DNA from: an uncultured Bacteroidales bacterium
Lineage (GTDB): Bacteria > Bacteroidota > Bacteroidia > Bacteroidales > P3
DNA: 16,869 bases
Assembly: GCA_937901525.1 (NCBI GenBank)
Contig: CALDHX010000021.1
Span: 1-16,869, forward strand
Direction of reading: 5' to 3'
This document shows positions 15,991 through 16,869 of the stretch, one piece after another (position 1 is the first letter of the stretch; every line of letters starts with the position of its first letter). The notes beneath the pieces are model-generated. The model saw only the letters and a list, made by a program, of their open reading frames with translations, was not told the DNA's origin and did not search any database. The position numbers were made by a program, and so were the translations under genes.

Positions 15991-16711
15991 ATTAGCCTCT
16001 CAATTTCACACAGCAGACTTTATAAAAGACGACCCTGTTCAATTTCCACATCTTTATAAAGAGAAAACCGACATAGAAATCTCTGCATTGATAAGCAGTT
16101 GGATTGCATACGGTTCGCGAGTGCAAATAATAAAAACACTAAACAAGATTCATCAAGAATTTCTTGAAAGTCCTACAAATTATATAAAAGAAAAAAAATA
16201 CCAACACTACCAAAACCAAGAGCAATGCCTTTATCGTTTCTATCAAGAAAAAGACTTTTTTCAACTATGCGAAACCTTGCACACTATTCTTTTTGAAGAA
16301 AACTTTTCTTGCTTAGAAGACAAAATTCAATCCTTAGTTTGCCAAAAACCAACTGCAATAGAAGTATTAGAGGCAATAACAAAAATTTTTCCAAATCAAA
16401 AAGGCATTCCTCAAAACACAAAATCTGCTTGCAAAAGGCTTTGTCTTTTTCTTCGTTGGATGATAAGAAAAAACAGCGAAGTGGACTTTGGCATTTGGAA
16501 TATTTTACAAGAAAAAGACCTTATCATTCCTTTGGATACTCATGTGTTTAGAATTTCAAAACAACTTGGGCTTACAAATCGCAAACAAGCCGATATGCTC
16601 TCTGCAATTCAAATAACAGATAAGCTAAAAATCACTTTTCCAGACGATCCTTTGCTTGGCGATTACGCTCTCTTTGGTTATGGCGTAAAACATCAAGAAA
16701 AAACAAAATAA
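15977..16711 (+). CDS. TIGR02757 (DUF2400) family protein
   Basis: A 244-residue cytoplasmic protein of the TIGR02757 family, which is of unknown function. It has the family's conserved blocks: DIEISALISSWIAYGSR near 32-48, CKRLCLFLRWMIR at 152-164, VDFGIW at 169-174, LIIPLDTHVFR at 182-192, and DDPLLGDYALFGYGV at 223-237. Length is close to that usual for the family. No signal peptide or membrane segment is seen. The helical layout with a conserved Asp near an LDTHV motif loosely recalls HhH-GPD base-excision proteins, but that is inference. The ATG lies inside the end of the GH3-lactamase gene (14-base overlap), so translation is likely coupled, although the two products would act in different compartments. 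Confidence 0.88.
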   Translation: MNLNKLASQFHTADFIKDDPVQFPHLYKEKTDIEISALISSWIAYGSRVQIIKTLNKIHQEFLESPTNYIKEKKYQHYQNQEQCLYRFYQEKDFFQLCETLHTILFEENFSCLEDKIQSLVCQKPTAIEVLEAITKIFPNQKGIPQNTKSACKRLCLFLRWMIRKNSEVDFGIWNILQEKDLIIPLDTHVFRISKQLGLTNRKQADMLSAIQITDKLKITFPDDPLLGDYALFGYGVKHQEKTK

Positions 16712-16726
16712 TTCAAAGAAAAAATA

Positions 16727-16768
16727 AAAAAAAGCAAAGAAAAATTTTATTTTTTCTTTGCTTTTTTT
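16727..16768. terminator. Bidirectional terminator between convergent genes
   Basis: An 18-bp perfect stem (16727-16744 with 16751-16768) and a 6-base loop TTTTAT. The core is AGCAAAGA, flanked by A-runs on one side and T-runs on the other, so it can end transcripts from either strand. It lies 15 bases after the TIGR02757 gene and 6 bases before the stop of the minus-strand cargo gene. Confidence 0.85.
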
Positions 16769-16774
16769 GAAGGA

Positions 16775-16869
16775 TTATTGCACTATCATTTTCTTTGTCG
16801 TAGTGCCTTTTTGTGTAACTATGTTTACTAAATATGTGCCTTTGTTATAGTTTTGCACTCCTATGTAAT
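16775..16869 (-). CDS. 3' end of a T9SS cargo gene (minus strand)
   Basis: Partial gene running off the right edge. The minus strand reads IGVQNYNKGTYLVNIVTQ then KGTTTKKMIVQ and a TAA at 16775-16777. The K-G-T-Y-L-V-x-I and final K-K-M-I-V pattern is the end of a type A T9SS sorting domain. Nothing can be said about the rest of the protein. Its tail differs from the KKKLIVE tail at the left side of the window, so it is not part of the same exact repeat. Confidence 0.85.
   Translation of the reverse strand, partial: YIGVQNYNKGTYLVNIVTQKGTTTKKMIVQ

Noticed and set aside
1..16869. CRISPR array, tRNA or rRNA gene, toxin-antitoxin pair, or phage defence system
   Set aside because: No regularly spaced repeats, cloverleaf sequences or recognisable defence proteins were seen; all long frames are accounted for by the genes listed.

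Overview
The window is an AT-rich chromosomal segment from a member of the Bacteroidetes, most likely an uncultured Bacteroidales. The evidence is a type IX secretion system (T9SS) C-terminal sorting domain on several proteins, a PorP/SprF-family protein paired with an OmpA/TPR/PD40 protein, promoter motifs of the Bacteroidetes type (TAnnTTTG, in one case with an upstream TTTG), and a signal-peptide-bearing GH3-beta-lactamase fusion of a kind seen in this phylum.

Layout. (1) 1-3345, plus strand: the last 14 codons of one T9SS cargo gene, its terminator, a roughly 250-base leader region with two striking inverted repeats and a recognisable promoter, then two genes for secreted proteins. The first has a signal peptide but no sorting domain; the second is a T9SS cargo with a type A sorting domain. 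(2) 3352-3383: a strong bidirectional terminator. (3) 3392-12996, minus strand: seven tightly packed genes, read from pepA (leucyl aminopeptidase) through pdxA, ligA and mtaB to an unknown lipoprotein, a PorP/SprF-family membrane protein and an OmpA-family TPR/PD40 protein. The longest gap is 24 bases and two junctions overlap, so this looks like one operon joining housekeeping enzymes to a T9SS-related envelope module. (4) 12997-13083: a short divergent promoter region with a TAnnTTTG motif on each strand. (5) 13084-16711, plus strand: an exported GH3 beta-N-acetylhexosaminidase fused to a serine beta-lactamase-like domain, overlapped by a TIGR02757-family protein. (6) 16727-16768: a second bidirectional terminator, followed on the minus strand by the 3' end of another T9SS cargo gene.

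Functionally, the non-housekeeping genes share an envelope theme: T9SS cargo on both flanks, a PorP/OmpA pair that would sit in the outer membrane and bind peptidoglycan, and a periplasmic peptidoglycan-sugar hydrolase. I see no tRNA, rRNA, CRISPR array, transposase, integrase or defence system. The least explained parts are the promoter-embedded 24-bp perfect inverted repeat, the 48-bp exact repeat shared by two cargo-gene ends, the unrecognised lipoprotein, and the unrecognised 543-residue secreted protein.
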